64,000 nt of DNA from the IMG/VR virus record IMGVR_UViG_3300032326_002451, positions 1-64,000 of that record. One strand, 5' to 3'. This document shows positions 37,185-48,300 of this stretch, in pieces. The position numbers and the translations under genes were made by a program. Position 1 is the first letter of the stretch. Every line of letters begins with the position of its first letter. Origin of the DNA: a virus. The notes beneath the pieces are model-generated. The model had not been told where the DNA came from. It was given only the letters and a program-made list of their open reading frames with translations, and searched no databases.

Positions 37185-40162
37185 TGAGTAAAACATTATA
37201 TACTGCCATGACTACTTGGCAAGGACCATATGACACAGAAGATGTAGTTTATTTAGCTGGTATCACTCAAAAGATATACAAAAATCTGAAGCTCGTTAAT
37301 AGTTTTGATCCTGATTACCCAGAAAATACAGCTTTCAAGTTAGTTGGCACAAGTTCAAGTGATTTTGATAGGATATATGAACCATTATCTTCTGATAACC
37401 TTGTATTGACGAATATTGATACATCAGTTGCATATGGTATTGATGATGATAAAAATTTACTTATCTTTCCAGAATCATATCCTTTATCTGAAGCTGAAGC
37501 ATCAATAGTTACAGTCAAATTAATTAATAATTATGCTTCAATTTACAAAGCTAATCTTGTAAGTTTTGAATATGCAATAGATTTCTCTCACCTAAAAGAA
37601 AAAGCAATTACTTGTATGCTGTCTACAAATAATGGAATTTTCTTAGGCGGTGTATCAGGAAATATTTGGTTTTATGATGGAAACGTGATTTCTGGTCCTG
37701 TATTTTCATTATATGATGGGCAAAATTTACCAGTTACATCTTTACTTAGACATAGGTTTGCATTCGAAACAGAAGATTATATTTATGCTGGAGCAGATAA
37801 AAAACCAAGACTTTATAGGTCAAAAATTTCTACAGCAGCTCAAGGTCAAGATTGGGAAGAAGTGTATGGCGCTGGAGAACTTGCAGCAAGTTCAGGTGGA
37901 GTACTAAGTCTTTTATCTGCTTTTGATAAAATTTTCATGGGTTGTAGAAATAATATAATATTAAAATATTCAAGATCAAATTCTATAACTTTAGGACAGC
38001 CAACAGATTTCATTACTGAGGCAGTTGTAGAAATCAATAACCCAGTAGAAACTTTAGAAAAAACAACTTTAGTTTCAAATAATATAACAGACTTTGAAGC
38101 ATCTGTATTTGACATAAAGACTTTAGAAATAGGTAGAAATCAAATATTTGCTGGACTGTCTAACAAACCTGAAATTTGGGCTTACTCTGAAGCAATAATG
38201 AGTAATCCTTCATCTTATGAAGCTTGGGCTAATACATTATTTGATGAAGTATTTAGGAATGACCCAGCTCCAGCTCAATATTATTCTTATAATGGAAATA
38301 CATTATCAAGAAATGACAGCAATTTAGCCATAGCTCATTATATTAATGATGCAAGTGAAAACCATTATCAAACAGCTCTTGTAATAAAGGGTAACACAAC
38401 AAGTTCAACAGGATCATCTGTTTTAGGACAAAGATTTTTTGAGTGGTCTGAAGGTTCAGATTGGGAACAGTCTTTAGGAACAAACTTACCTGATCAAGAT
38501 TTTATAAATGTGCAATGTGCTTCAGTTGCAGAGATCACTTCTCTTACTGATGTTACATCTATTGATGGATATACTTTGCAGCAATTTGATACAGTTCTTT
38601 TGAAAGATCAACCAAGTAGTTCATCTATTAAGAATGGAGTTTATATATTTGATAATGGAACTTTATCTTTGTCGAATAACTTCATTATTTTAAATTCTTC
38701 CTCTTTATTGGGTTTTTACATTCAACATGGGTATGTCAATGCTACAAATAGATTTTTATTGACAGTAGCCAGTTTTGACAGTCAAGAATTCGCAATTTAT
38801 AAACCAAAATATACAATTGAATTTGAAACTAAAAATTTAGCATACAGTAGAGCTATTTCCTGTAATCCTTTAGAAGGATGTAGATATCTCAACAATTTAT
38901 ATAATAATGACGAGACTGTTGGAACATCTACAACTTATGTTGGATATCAAGGTTTAGATGTATCTGATCTTTATGGATCATTTAAGTTAGAAGTCAATCA
39001 CGAAAATATAAAACTTACAAGCGGAAACAATATTGTCGAAAAATCCTTGATATCTTCAGGTATTTACAAAAACTGGATTTTCAGCAATGCAACTGGTGCC
39101 ACTACGAATGGTTGGACAGCTGGAGATTTCATTACAAGTATTGGTGCTACTACAGAAGCAACAACTGACTATTTAGGCAACTCCTATGATAAATATATTC
39201 TTAGCATTGATCCTGCAAGATCTGGTGATCCTTCAATAACAATATCAGACTTAAATTTAGATGTAAACCCAGAAGCTGTAGTCAATATTCGAATGAGAAT
39301 TACTCCATATAGCTCTTATGGACTCAAAGATGCCAAGATCAACTTATATTGGTCAAGTCAAGGAGCAGATTATACTAATTATTCTTCAGTCAATTTGAGA
39401 TCCGAAGATGATTTTATAGACTATATAATTAGACCTGTTTGGAAAAATAAAATATCTAATATGAAATTAAAGTTTGAAAATTTACCTGAACTTTCTAAAA
39501 GACCACTTTTGATTGATATAGATTATATTAAAATTATAGACGAACTTCAAACATTTGATGTAAACAATGAGTTTTCTACAATAAGAGTAGCTGTAGAAGG
39601 CAAAGATGTCAAAGTATGGTTAGGAAAGCAATTTTACCCATATATCTATCAAAAGAATTTTATATCAGTTGACAATTACAATGAAAAATATATAAACCCT
39701 GATAAAGTTTCAAATGATTATGACAAGCCTTATATAAGAATTGGCAAAGTTTCTACTTCTAATGAAAATTCTCTATTTGCTTTCAGTAGATTATCATATA
39801 TTGTTGGCGAAACCTATGAACCATTGACAGTCAAAGTTTTTGATTTTCACCATCAGCAACAGCTTCAAGATTCTGGAGGTGTTAGGATGTTTACTTATCA
39901 TGATGGAACAATATATAGTATAACCGATGGATTTAATTCTAATAAAGTAAATGAAAATCCAGATGATAGGCAGTGTAATCTTTTTAAGTATGACTCAACT
40001 CATCAAACTTGGTTAAAAGAGGATTTGACTTTCGAAAGGAAGCAAATTTTTAATACTGACGGAACATACAATCTTTACGGCATAGTAAGACCTTTATCAA
40101 CTATAAGCTACAAAGGTGTCTTGTATCTTAGTGGTCAGTATGGAAATATTAAAGTGACATAA
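37184..40162 (+). CDS. 992-residue appendage protein with beta-propeller and shared KDQ module
   Basis: Start taken at ATG 37184, overlapping the previous stop by one base. The TTG-initiated extension lies inside the upstream gene. Residues ~130-330 have propeller-like blades (ITCMLSTNNGIFLGGVSGN, YIYAGADKKPRLYRSK, IFMGCRNNIILKYSRS). Residues ~442-491 carry the shared module (SIDGYTLQQFDTVLLKDQ, then NGVYIFDN). A jelly-roll-like region follows at ~620-800. It is related in style to the following 1733- and 2832-residue proteins, which use similar blades. Probably a virion surface protein. Confidence 0.5.
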   Translation: MSKTLYTAMTTWQGPYDTEDVVYLAGITQKIYKNLKLVNSFDPDYPENTAFKLVGTSSSDFDRIYEPLSSDNLVLTNIDTSVAYGIDDDKNLLIFPESYPLSEAEASIVTVKLINNYASIYKANLVSFEYAIDFSHLKEKAITCMLSTNNGIFLGGVSGNIWFYDGNVISGPVFSLYDGQNLPVTSLLRHRFAFETEDYIYAGADKKPRLYRSKISTAAQGQDWEEVYGAGELAASSGGVLSLLSAFDKIFMGCRNNIILKYSRSNSITLGQPTDFITEAVVEINNPVETLEKTTLVSNNITDFEASVFDIKTLEIGRNQIFAGLSNKPEIWAYSEAIMSNPSSYEAWANTLFDEVFRNDPAPAQYYSYNGNTLSRNDSNLAIAHYINDASENHYQTALVIKGNTTSSTGSSVLGQRFFEWSEGSDWEQSLGTNLPDQDFINVQCASVAEITSLTDVTSIDGYTLQQFDTVLLKDQPSSSSIKNGVYIFDNGTLSLSNNFIILNSSSLLGFYIQHGYVNATNRFLLTVASFDSQEFAIYKPKYTIEFETKNLAYSRAISCNPLEGCRYLNNLYNNDETVGTSTTYVGYQGLDVSDLYGSFKLEVNHENIKLTSGNNIVEKSLISSGIYKNWIFSNATGATTNGWTAGDFITSIGATTEATTDYLGNSYDKYILSIDPARSGDPSITISDLNLDVNPEAVVNIRMRITPYSSYGLKDAKINLYWSSQGADYTNYSSVNLRSEDDFIDYIIRPVWKNKISNMKLKFENLPELSKRPLLIDIDYIKIIDELQTFDVNNEFSTIRVAVEGKDVKVWLGKQFYPYIYQKNFISVDNYNEKYINPDKVSNDYDKPYIRIGKVSTSNENSLFAFSRLSYIVGETYEPLTVKVFDFHHQQQLQDSGGVRMFTYHDGTIYSITDGFNSNKVNENPDDRQCNLFKYDSTHQTWLKEDLTFERKQIFNTDGTYNLYGIVRPLSTISYKGVLYLSGQYGNIKVT

Positions 40163-40163
40163 A

Positions 40164-43100
40164 ATGCCAAGAAAAAAGAAAAACTCAGAAGATCAAAATA
40201 ATTTTGTTGCATACTCAGGTGCTGCTCCAACGCCAGTAGAATTAGGACAGACTAACGAATCTTACACGTCTGCAGACGGAACAAAAGTTTATCTTCAATT
40301 TATTGATGTTGATAGTAATGGATTATACCCTTCAAGTGGCATTCAACTTAGATTTAGTGTTACAAAAGTAGTAGGAGGAACTGCAACTACAGTCACTCCA
40401 GTTTCAACATTTATTGACAGTGCTTTACCTAAAACACTTCAGTTAACCTTAAATTCATCCGATAGAGTTATTGATGGATTATATAATGCAGCAGGTATAG
40501 TAACATCTTATCAATCTGTTTTTGTATCTTACAATACATCAACTGCTGGCGGTTTCGGAACCATTCCATTACTTTCAGACAATGACACTGTTAAAACCAG
40601 TGTTCAGGCTTTTGCTGGTTTAGCGATCAGTAACAGAACAAGTGAAGCTAATGGTCCCCAAATTTTATATGCATTTTCATCTACAGATGGAACTTCTATC
40701 AATGCAGTATTCAGAGAAGCTACACCACCATTACTGCCAACAACAGGTATTGCTGGGTTTGCTGTCACTCAAGGCACAACTCCAATATCTATTTCAAATG
40801 CATATGTTTTAAATCCATCATCAGCTACTGGTGGAACTACAGTTGTCATAGAATTATCAAGCCCTTTGTCTATTGCCACAGGCTCAAATGATGTAAAACT
40901 TTCGTATATTTGGCCATCTTTATATTCAACAAGACTAAGGGATTCATCAGCTTTAGGAAATACTGCAGTAGCTTTTTCAGGTTTAGCAGTAACTAATCTA
41001 ACATCAGAAACCACTGCTCCACGGGTTGTGGATGCATATACAAGTAACACTGGCGTAAGACTAATATATGTAAAAATGTCTGAGCCTACTCTGCCAGGAG
41101 ACTCAGGCACTGGTTTTTCTGTCGCAATTGGTAGTTCTTCTTTCCCAGCTACAATTATTTTAGCAGATAATTCAACTTACGCTGGCCAAGGTGTTACTGA
41201 ATATGTAATGACAATATCTCATGTCTTTAATGATGTTGATTTATTGGAGCTTGATTATAATAAGTTCTCGAATGATTTTATCACTGACCAATCTGCAAAC
41301 TTAAATCCACTTTTATCGTTTTCAAATAAATTCAGAATTAGAAATCTTTATTCTAATTATAATCCTTTAGCACCTGAAGTCGTAGATGTTTTCAATGCTG
41401 GCGAGTCATATGTAGATGTCAATGGTTTAGATATTTATTTAACTTTTGACATAAACAAATACTACAAAACTTATCCTGATGATGGTATAGAAGGTTTGCA
41501 GGTCTTTGTCGATGGTCAGTTGACTCCAATTAAAAGTGCAATTTCGTTAGATAGAACATTCTTTCCACACGTAAAATTAACACTTTATAATAGGATATAT
41601 TCAGGAAGCGAAGTCAAAGTAGGTTTCATTCAAGGCAATCTGAGAGATAGCAATTTAGTTATCTTTGGCAATTTTGAACCAGATACAATTGTAAATAATG
41701 CTGCAATAGATCCAGTAGATTTTTTTGATGTTCTAACTTGGTATGACAATTCAAATAACAGCATTTCATATGATTTTGAAATAGATGATAATACATCTGA
41801 ATTATTCAGGAAATCAAAAATTCACACTAACACGTCAGTTGTTTTAGATACAACAGCTCCTCAAGGTGTATTGATTTTGAATAGAGCTGAAGGGGATGTG
41901 TCCAGCGGAATTAAAATACATAAATTTGAAGCTTATGGTACTGAAGAAATAGAATATAGTTCTTCGTCAACTGATGTAGATATTCGTAATGATGCAGTAG
42001 CTTGGTCAATTAATAGTACAATAAATAAATCTATCAACAAAATTACAATTAAACTTAAGCTTGATTTTTCAATTACAAACACACTTGATTTTGTGAGAAT
42101 AAGTTTACATTCTAATGATACTGAAAGTAATGTTCCTGGAGATTTATTATCAACTTTAGGTAAAATCAGTTTTGGAAGTTTATCTACTTCTTACCAAGAA
42201 TTTGAAATAAGTTTTGACAAGTTTGATATTACAGCTAATACTTTGTATTGGATACAAGTTGCATGTGACAATATTATTGATGCAACTGTGAACACTGTTA
42301 GTATATTCATACCAAAACATACTTCAGTAGGCAAATTTTTAGCTAACACCTCTGGAGACACATCAACAGGTTGGTTATCAACTAAAGATACTTCAGTATA
42401 TTACAAATTATCTTCTGCTGATGATAATGACTTAGAACTTGTTTCTCAAGATTATGTTTTAGATATTTTTGAAAAACCTATTCGTCAAGCAAATTATTTT
42501 ACTGAATCTTCATTAAGAAACTTTGAATTGATAGGAGACTCTCAGTCTAACTTCTTACAAAAAAGATTGAGTAAAATTCAAATTGATGGCACTATGGTAT
42601 ATCCATATGTTTCAAAAATAATATTAGGAGCTACATCTACTAAACCAAAAAATTATATTTTAGAAGTAAGATCAACACCAGAAACTATTTGGACAAAAGT
42701 TTTTGATACAATTGTTGACGAATCAACTCTTGATAATTTAGTCTACACATTTGATACACCTGTTCAAATATCAGACATCAGAATAGTATACAAAGGTGAT
42801 TATTTCACTATTGATTCAGTAGCTACATTAACTTTAGCTGCAAGTGATAATTTTAGTGATGTAGTTTCTGCTCAAATTTCTCACTTTTCAGATTTCAGAG
42901 ATGCTAAAGATTTCAGTTTGGCTGGTTCTAATGGATATTTTGATTTCTCAGAAGGCAGTACTACATTTCTTAATTATGCTTACACGAATAATGCAGAAGT
43001 TTTCAAGGCTACAACAGGTTCAGCTGATTCTGAAATTTTGACAGCAATCAGTCATAGTGGAAAAATAATTCTTGGAGCGAACAATACAGCTTTCACTTTT

Positions 43101-45365
43101 TACAATGGCACTACTTCTGCTATTTCAAACTCAGACTTAGTAAGCAATAATATTCAAATTACATGTTCAGCTATTTATAAAAATAAAATTTATTTAGGAA
43201 CATCTAATGGTCTTCTTTTAACATCAATAACTGGTGACTATTGGAATGTTGTCAATCCTGTAAATCCTAATGATTCAACAAGCTACAAGTACACAAAACC
43301 TATAGTAAGCTTAAAATCAATGGGAGACAAACTTTATATTGGCACAGAAAAAGGCACATCATCTTACCCAAGTATTTATTCATATGATGGCAAATCTATC
43401 ATCAAGATAAAAGATTTTGATGCCACTTTTCAAAGAGTATCATCACTCGGATCATGTAATTTTACATTATTTGCGGGATTGGGCGGACTATATTCTTCTG
43501 CTAATTCAACAATATATAAGTACGATGAAAATGAATGGACTGCTACACTTGCAACCACATATGATGATGTAGAATATTTAGAATACTCTACTGCAAGAAA
43601 GTCTTTAGTAGCAGGTTTTAGAGGCGGTTTCATTTGGGAATTACCATTTGTTGACAGTTTACCAACCGCATGGGCATCAATATATGATACTAATGCAGAC
43701 CATATATATTCAATAAATGACGATAGTCTTGGTAACTATTTGTTCATAAATACAGATGTCAAGAGTGCTATTTATGTCAAGTCCTTAGATACATTCAAAT
43801 CTGTAGATACTTATCACTCTCAAGAAGATGGACTTAATTTACGCTGGAGAAAATATGATACTTACGCTGAATCTTATAGTTCAGATTTAGCTGATAACGA
43901 AAACTTTACATATCAAAACTTTTCTTTATTGAATACTTCTCTTGACACAACTAATTTTTCTATTACTGGATTTACATCAAATTCATCTGTTTTAATTGAG
44001 GGATATATCAAGATTAAAACAGCTGGAGATTATAAGTTTAAGTTATCTACAAATATGGGTGCTAAATTTACTATTAGCACTGCAGCAGCAGAATCTGATT
44101 TCGATACAACAAATAAAACATCAGATGCTGACTTGATTACACCAAGTGCGTTTACATTATCAGAAGATGATTTAGTTTATGTAAAGATAGAAGCATTTAT
44201 TTCTGCATCTACTACACCAACAATTCATCTATATTGGAATAATCTAAATGAAATACAAGGTTATCAAATAATCCCAATTACATATTTAAAAAGATCAAGT
44301 AAAATTAAGTCCATTTTAGAAATAAATGAAAATTATTATGGCGTTGGAAGTGATGGTTTAGTTTATGAATTTGATCCTACATATTACGCTACAAAAGTAA
44401 GAAATGTGTATGCAAGAATCAAAGATAGCGCTGGAAATATTCATGGTTTAGCGTTGGCTGGAAAAACTGATATTGATGAAATCTTGACAGATAAAATTGT
44501 CCAAGACTTAAATACTGTCGAAGGTACATATCAAACTAAAGGAAAAATATTCCAAGTTTTGAAAAATGCCGATAATACTTTACAAACCAGAGTAGTATAT
44601 ACTCCAAATACAAGGCAATATTCTATATTTGCTCCAGATAGAAAAGTCAGAGAAACTGGATATTATGAAGCTGAACCATTCTTTGTGCCAACACTTGTAA
44701 AGTGGTCAAACCTTGTAGTTTTAGTTGCAAATAAATATTCAATCAATACTTACAATGGAAGTATTTTACCAGGTCTTGATGCTGGTACTTCTGTCAAGGT
44801 TTATGTAAGAACAGGAGCTTCAAGGGCTGAATGTTTATTAGCAAATTGGAGTACAGCTTACGAAATAAGCTACATCAATATCAATACGAGTATTCCGCCT
44901 GTTGAAACTTTAGATATTGAATTGCAAGCATACAACGGGAAATGGTTGCAATATAAATTTGAATTAATATCTGCTACTAAAAATGTATCACCGGAAGTTA
45001 TATCTACAACTGTCTCGTACAGTGCAGGTACTTCAAGTTACTATTTTACAAAAATATTTGATACAGCTGATTATGATTCTTCTACTCCTGTGATTAGAAG
45101 AGGTTTGCTTACATCTAATGAGCTACTTAACAATGGAACTATAACTTATGGATACATAAATAGCGAAAATGTAAATGATATTTATGATTTCAACAAGTAT
45201 AAACAAATTACACCAAATGAAGTATTCACAATTGATTCTCCAACAAGCACAATAAAATTTGGAATACTTTTTACATCTGTTGGAGCTAATCCTTCAGTTG
45301 TTTACGATTTTGCAGTTCAATTGGATTTAGGCGGCTCTAACATAAGATTTATGCCGAGTTTGTGA
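40164..45365 (+). CDS. 1733-residue modular adhesin-like virion protein (SwmB-like repeats, propeller, PA14-like)
   Basis: Residues ~30-391 contain three repeats of ~120 residues resembling SwmB-type extracellular repeats: a strand, a GFAV strand, a variable loop, LSYIWPSLYSTRLRDSSAL, then AVTNLTSE. Residues ~611-745 carry the beta-sandwich shared with the 1482-residue protein (NVPGDLLSTLGKI, then LYWIQVA). Residues ~956-1212 form propeller blades (KIILGANNTAF, KIYLGTSNGLLL, KLYIGTEKGTS). Residues ~1223-1378 look like PA14 (RWRKYDTYAESYSSDLAD, AGDYKFKLSTNMGAKFTI, PTIHLYWNNLNE). SwmB repeats and PA14 occur in surface adhesins, so a host-binding appendage is likely. There is no signal peptide, as expected for a virion protein. 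Confidence 0.6.
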   Translation: MPRKKKNSEDQNNFVAYSGAAPTPVELGQTNESYTSADGTKVYLQFIDVDSNGLYPSSGIQLRFSVTKVVGGTATTVTPVSTFIDSALPKTLQLTLNSSDRVIDGLYNAAGIVTSYQSVFVSYNTSTAGGFGTIPLLSDNDTVKTSVQAFAGLAISNRTSEANGPQILYAFSSTDGTSINAVFREATPPLLPTTGIAGFAVTQGTTPISISNAYVLNPSSATGGTTVVIELSSPLSIATGSNDVKLSYIWPSLYSTRLRDSSALGNTAVAFSGLAVTNLTSETTAPRVVDAYTSNTGVRLIYVKMSEPTLPGDSGTGFSVAIGSSSFPATIILADNSTYAGQGVTEYVMTISHVFNDVDLLELDYNKFSNDFITDQSANLNPLLSFSNKFRIRNLYSNYNPLAPEVVDVFNAGESYVDVNGLDIYLTFDINKYYKTYPDDGIEGLQVFVDGQLTPIKSAISLDRTFFPHVKLTLYNRIYSGSEVKVGFIQGNLRDSNLVIFGNFEPDTIVNNAAIDPVDFFDVLTWYDNSNNSISYDFEIDDNTSELFRKSKIHTNTSVVLDTTAPQGVLILNRAEGDVSSGIKIHKFEAYGTEEIEYSSSSTDVDIRNDAVAWSINSTINKSINKITIKLKLDFSITNTLDFVRISLHSNDTESNVPGDLLSTLGKISFGSLSTSYQEFEISFDKFDITANTLYWIQVACDNIIDATVNTVSIFIPKHTSVGKFLANTSGDTSTGWLSTKDTSVYYKLSSADDNDLELVSQDYVLDIFEKPIRQANYFTESSLRNFELIGDSQSNFLQKRLSKIQIDGTMVYPYVSKIILGATSTKPKNYILEVRSTPETIWTKVFDTIVDESTLDNLVYTFDTPVQISDIRIVYKGDYFTIDSVATLTLAASDNFSDVVSAQISHFSDFRDAKDFSLAGSNGYFDFSEGSTTFLNYAYTNNAEVFKATTGSADSEILTAISHSGKIILGANNTAFTFYNGTTSAISNSDLVSNNIQITCSAIYKNKIYLGTSNGLLLTSITGDYWNVVNPVNPNDSTSYKYTKPIVSLKSMGDKLYIGTEKGTSSYPSIYSYDGKSIIKIKDFDATFQRVSSLGSCNFTLFAGLGGLYSSANSTIYKYDENEWTATLATTYDDVEYLEYSTARKSLVAGFRGGFIWELPFVDSLPTAWASIYDTNADHIYSINDDSLGNYLFINTDVKSAIYVKSLDTFKSVDTYHSQEDGLNLRWRKYDTYAESYSSDLADNENFTYQNFSLLNTSLDTTNFSITGFTSNSSVLIEGYIKIKTAGDYKFKLSTNMGAKFTISTAAAESDFDTTNKTSDADLITPSAFTLSEDDLVYVKIEAFISASTTPTIHLYWNNLNEIQGYQIIPITYLKRSSKIKSILEINENYYGVGSDGLVYEFDPTYYATKVRNVYARIKDSAGNIHGLALAGKTDIDEILTDKIVQDLNTVEGTYQTKGKIFQVLKNADNTLQTRVVYTPNTRQYSIFAPDRKVRETGYYEAEPFFVPTLVKWSNLVVLVANKYSINTYNGSILPGLDAGTSVKVYVRTGASRAECLLANWSTAYEISYININTSIPPVETLDIELQAYNGKWLQYKFELISATKNVSPEVISTTVSYSAGTSSYYFTKIFDTADYDSSTPVIRRGLLTSNELLNNGTITYGYINSENVNDIYDFNKYKQITPNEVFTIDSPTSTIKFGILFTSVGANPSVVYDFAVQLDLGGSNIRFMPSL

Positions 45366-45372
45366 GATATAA

Positions 45373-48300
45373 ATGGCACAGAGAACATCTAAATATAGAT
45401 TTGTTTATCTTCAATATGGGGATAAATGGTATCCAGGACATGATTATGAAAATATGCAAACTGTCGAAAATCAGTTTGAATATTTATATAAATTCATCGG
45501 GCCAAGTGTTGGATTAGGATGGACTGCTGATTTATTAACAAATTATAGAGATGATCAACTTCAATTGATCTCAGGTTACTTGAGTAATCCTTTAGGTGAG
45601 TTTGGTAAATACATGACAAGCATGAACCTTAATTTTGGTTCATCGTATATATGCGCAGCTGGAACTACTAACAATATAACACTTTCTGGTGGAGCACCTA
45701 ATTCTCTTGATGGCATAAGCCTTGCATCAAACGATAAAATTTTAGTCAAGAATCAAACTGATAAAACAGAAAATGGTGTTTATTATGTTTCCACTTTGGG
45801 GACAGGGTCTGATGGTACTTGGTTACGATCTTCAGTATTAGATGAAGCAAGTGATTTCAGTACAAACTTTTTATCTTATGTTTCTTCTGGTTCTGCAAAC
45901 ACTTCTACACTGTGGTTGGCTTCTTCTCTTGGAAGTTCTTTTGGTTCAACTAACTTGTATTTTATTGATGCATTTTCACAATGTATCAAAGTTTTTCCAG
46001 GTTCAGGAATTGTTGATGTTTTTTCTGCAAAAACAGAAAAGCCTTATTACTTTAGGTTTCAAAATGCCAATAGTTATCATGTTTGGGCTGAACCTTCATC
46101 GAGCTTAAATTACAATAATGTTTGTAAAATTATAGCCCCTAATACCCCCAATATTAATTATGACGATACTCACAAGGCTACATATCTTCTGACAGCAAAA
46201 TCTTCTTTGGGTTCAACTCTTTATGATGCGCCCTCAGTATCTGAAATAATTTATGGATACAAAAGAAAAAATTTGATCAATGAGTCAGAAGAGTTTCAAG
46301 ATAGTCTGACTAAAGGTTTTTTGAGCCATAAACATCTTGGATCTTTGTCAAGTCCTTCAAAGATAGATTTGACATCAGATGTAATTCTTTTTGGATCTTC
46401 AACATACAATGAAGTGCAAAGAGTGTCAAATTCATCTTTTGTATTAGTTTATCCAGACAACACTTTGTTTTCAGGGAATTTTGATATTTATGGAATGCCG
46501 AGCGTATATGTAAATGATTTAAAGCTTTCTGAAAATGATTATAGGTTTGAATTAGATACCACACCATGTAAAATTATTCTCAAAAATAGTATTTCTCAAA
46601 ATAGTGTCATAAGAGTAATTCTTCCTATTTTTACTCAAAAAGAATTGGTAGCTATTGATTCAAATGGTAACTTGGCTGGATCAACAATAACTTCAGCTGG
46701 CTATGTGTATATTTCAGATGGAGTGCTGGAAGATAGAAATCCTAATGATAATAATGCCGAGCTTGTATATAGGAATTTTTCTTGGAGTAAATCAAAATAT
46801 CAAACTCCAGAATTATATTTAAATGATAATAAAATCAATCCAAAATACTATACTTTAAATAACGATTCTGCACTTTTGTACTTTGATGATACTCTCCCAA
46901 ATATAAGTTCATATACTTATAGTAACTTAAAAATAAAATTATCATCTGTAGGAAAGGAGTTCACTGAAAATATAAGTAGCTCCAATACTCAAGATATAAA
47001 TGCTTCTTCATTTTCTTCTGGCACATTATCGAACAGTAGGATTTCTAATTTATCTCATAACTTCTACATGAGATATAAGAAAAATTGTACCTTTACCGCA
47101 AGTAAACATCTTATTACAGGAAGTGGTTCAACTTTCTTTTATCCAGAAAATACAATCTCTGATTTGCAGTTTAATATTGCAACATACTCAATATTTTCGA
47201 GTGCTAATTTTGGAAATACAAATGTTTTATTAGGCACACAAAGAGGATTGATGACTTCAAGCTCATCATTGACTCCAATAAAACTTTCATCTAATTTTAA
47301 CAATGATTTAGGTAGACCCAAAGATTTTCAAGACAATATACTACATCCTGATGAAACCAACTATTTCAAAGAAACATATATGTCTACTTTGCAAGGAAAA
47401 CTTTTCTATACTAAAAATGATGGAAATACATGGACAGAGATAAAACTTCCATACACAACCGCAGAGAGACAAGCTATAGTTTACGATTTTGATGTTTCAA
47501 CTGAGAAAGTGCAAGAGACTGATACTTCCTTTTATTACAAAACAAACTTATATGTCACAACTGACAATGGCTTGTATTATGCACAAATTAGAGAAGGCTA
47601 TACTGAAGAAAACTGGGATTGGAATCTTGTCAATCGATATGTTATCAATGACACAATAAATTATTCTGTTGACAACCTTACATCTTCTGTGGAGATTGTA
47701 ACCAAAAATATTGAAATTATTCCTGGTGAAAATGATCTTGTAACATACGATAGAAATTTGTATGTTGGGTCTAATTCAGATCAATATCCTGGATTGTATG
47801 TTGGAACAGCTTCTGGTTTAGAGCAAATATTTTACGAACCAGTAAATGGAATTTTTTGGATTCAAGATGGTAAGGTTAACACAAACAAAAATAACCTTAT
47901 ATGGTGGAGTGACTATGATGTATATCATACACATTCATCAAAGTACGTTTCTAATGAAAACGGTGCTTACTGGATTCCACCCTTCACAGACACAAATGCC
48001 CTTTTTTCACCAGTATATGCAGCTACAACAGCAAATGTGACTCTCTCTGGTAATCAAACTATAGATGGTCAATTTTTAGTTGATGGTGATACAGTTTTAG
48101 TAAAAGATCAAGATAATGAAGAAGAAAATGGTATTTATATCGTGTCTTCAGGAGCATGGACAAGACGAACAGATTTTGATTCAAGTTTGGATTATGAAAC
48201 TGAAAAAAGAGTTGAAGTCCAGAATGGCAACTTATATGGTGGATCTTTATGGTTTTTAGTACCAAGAGATTCATTCACAATAAATGTAGATCCGATTATC

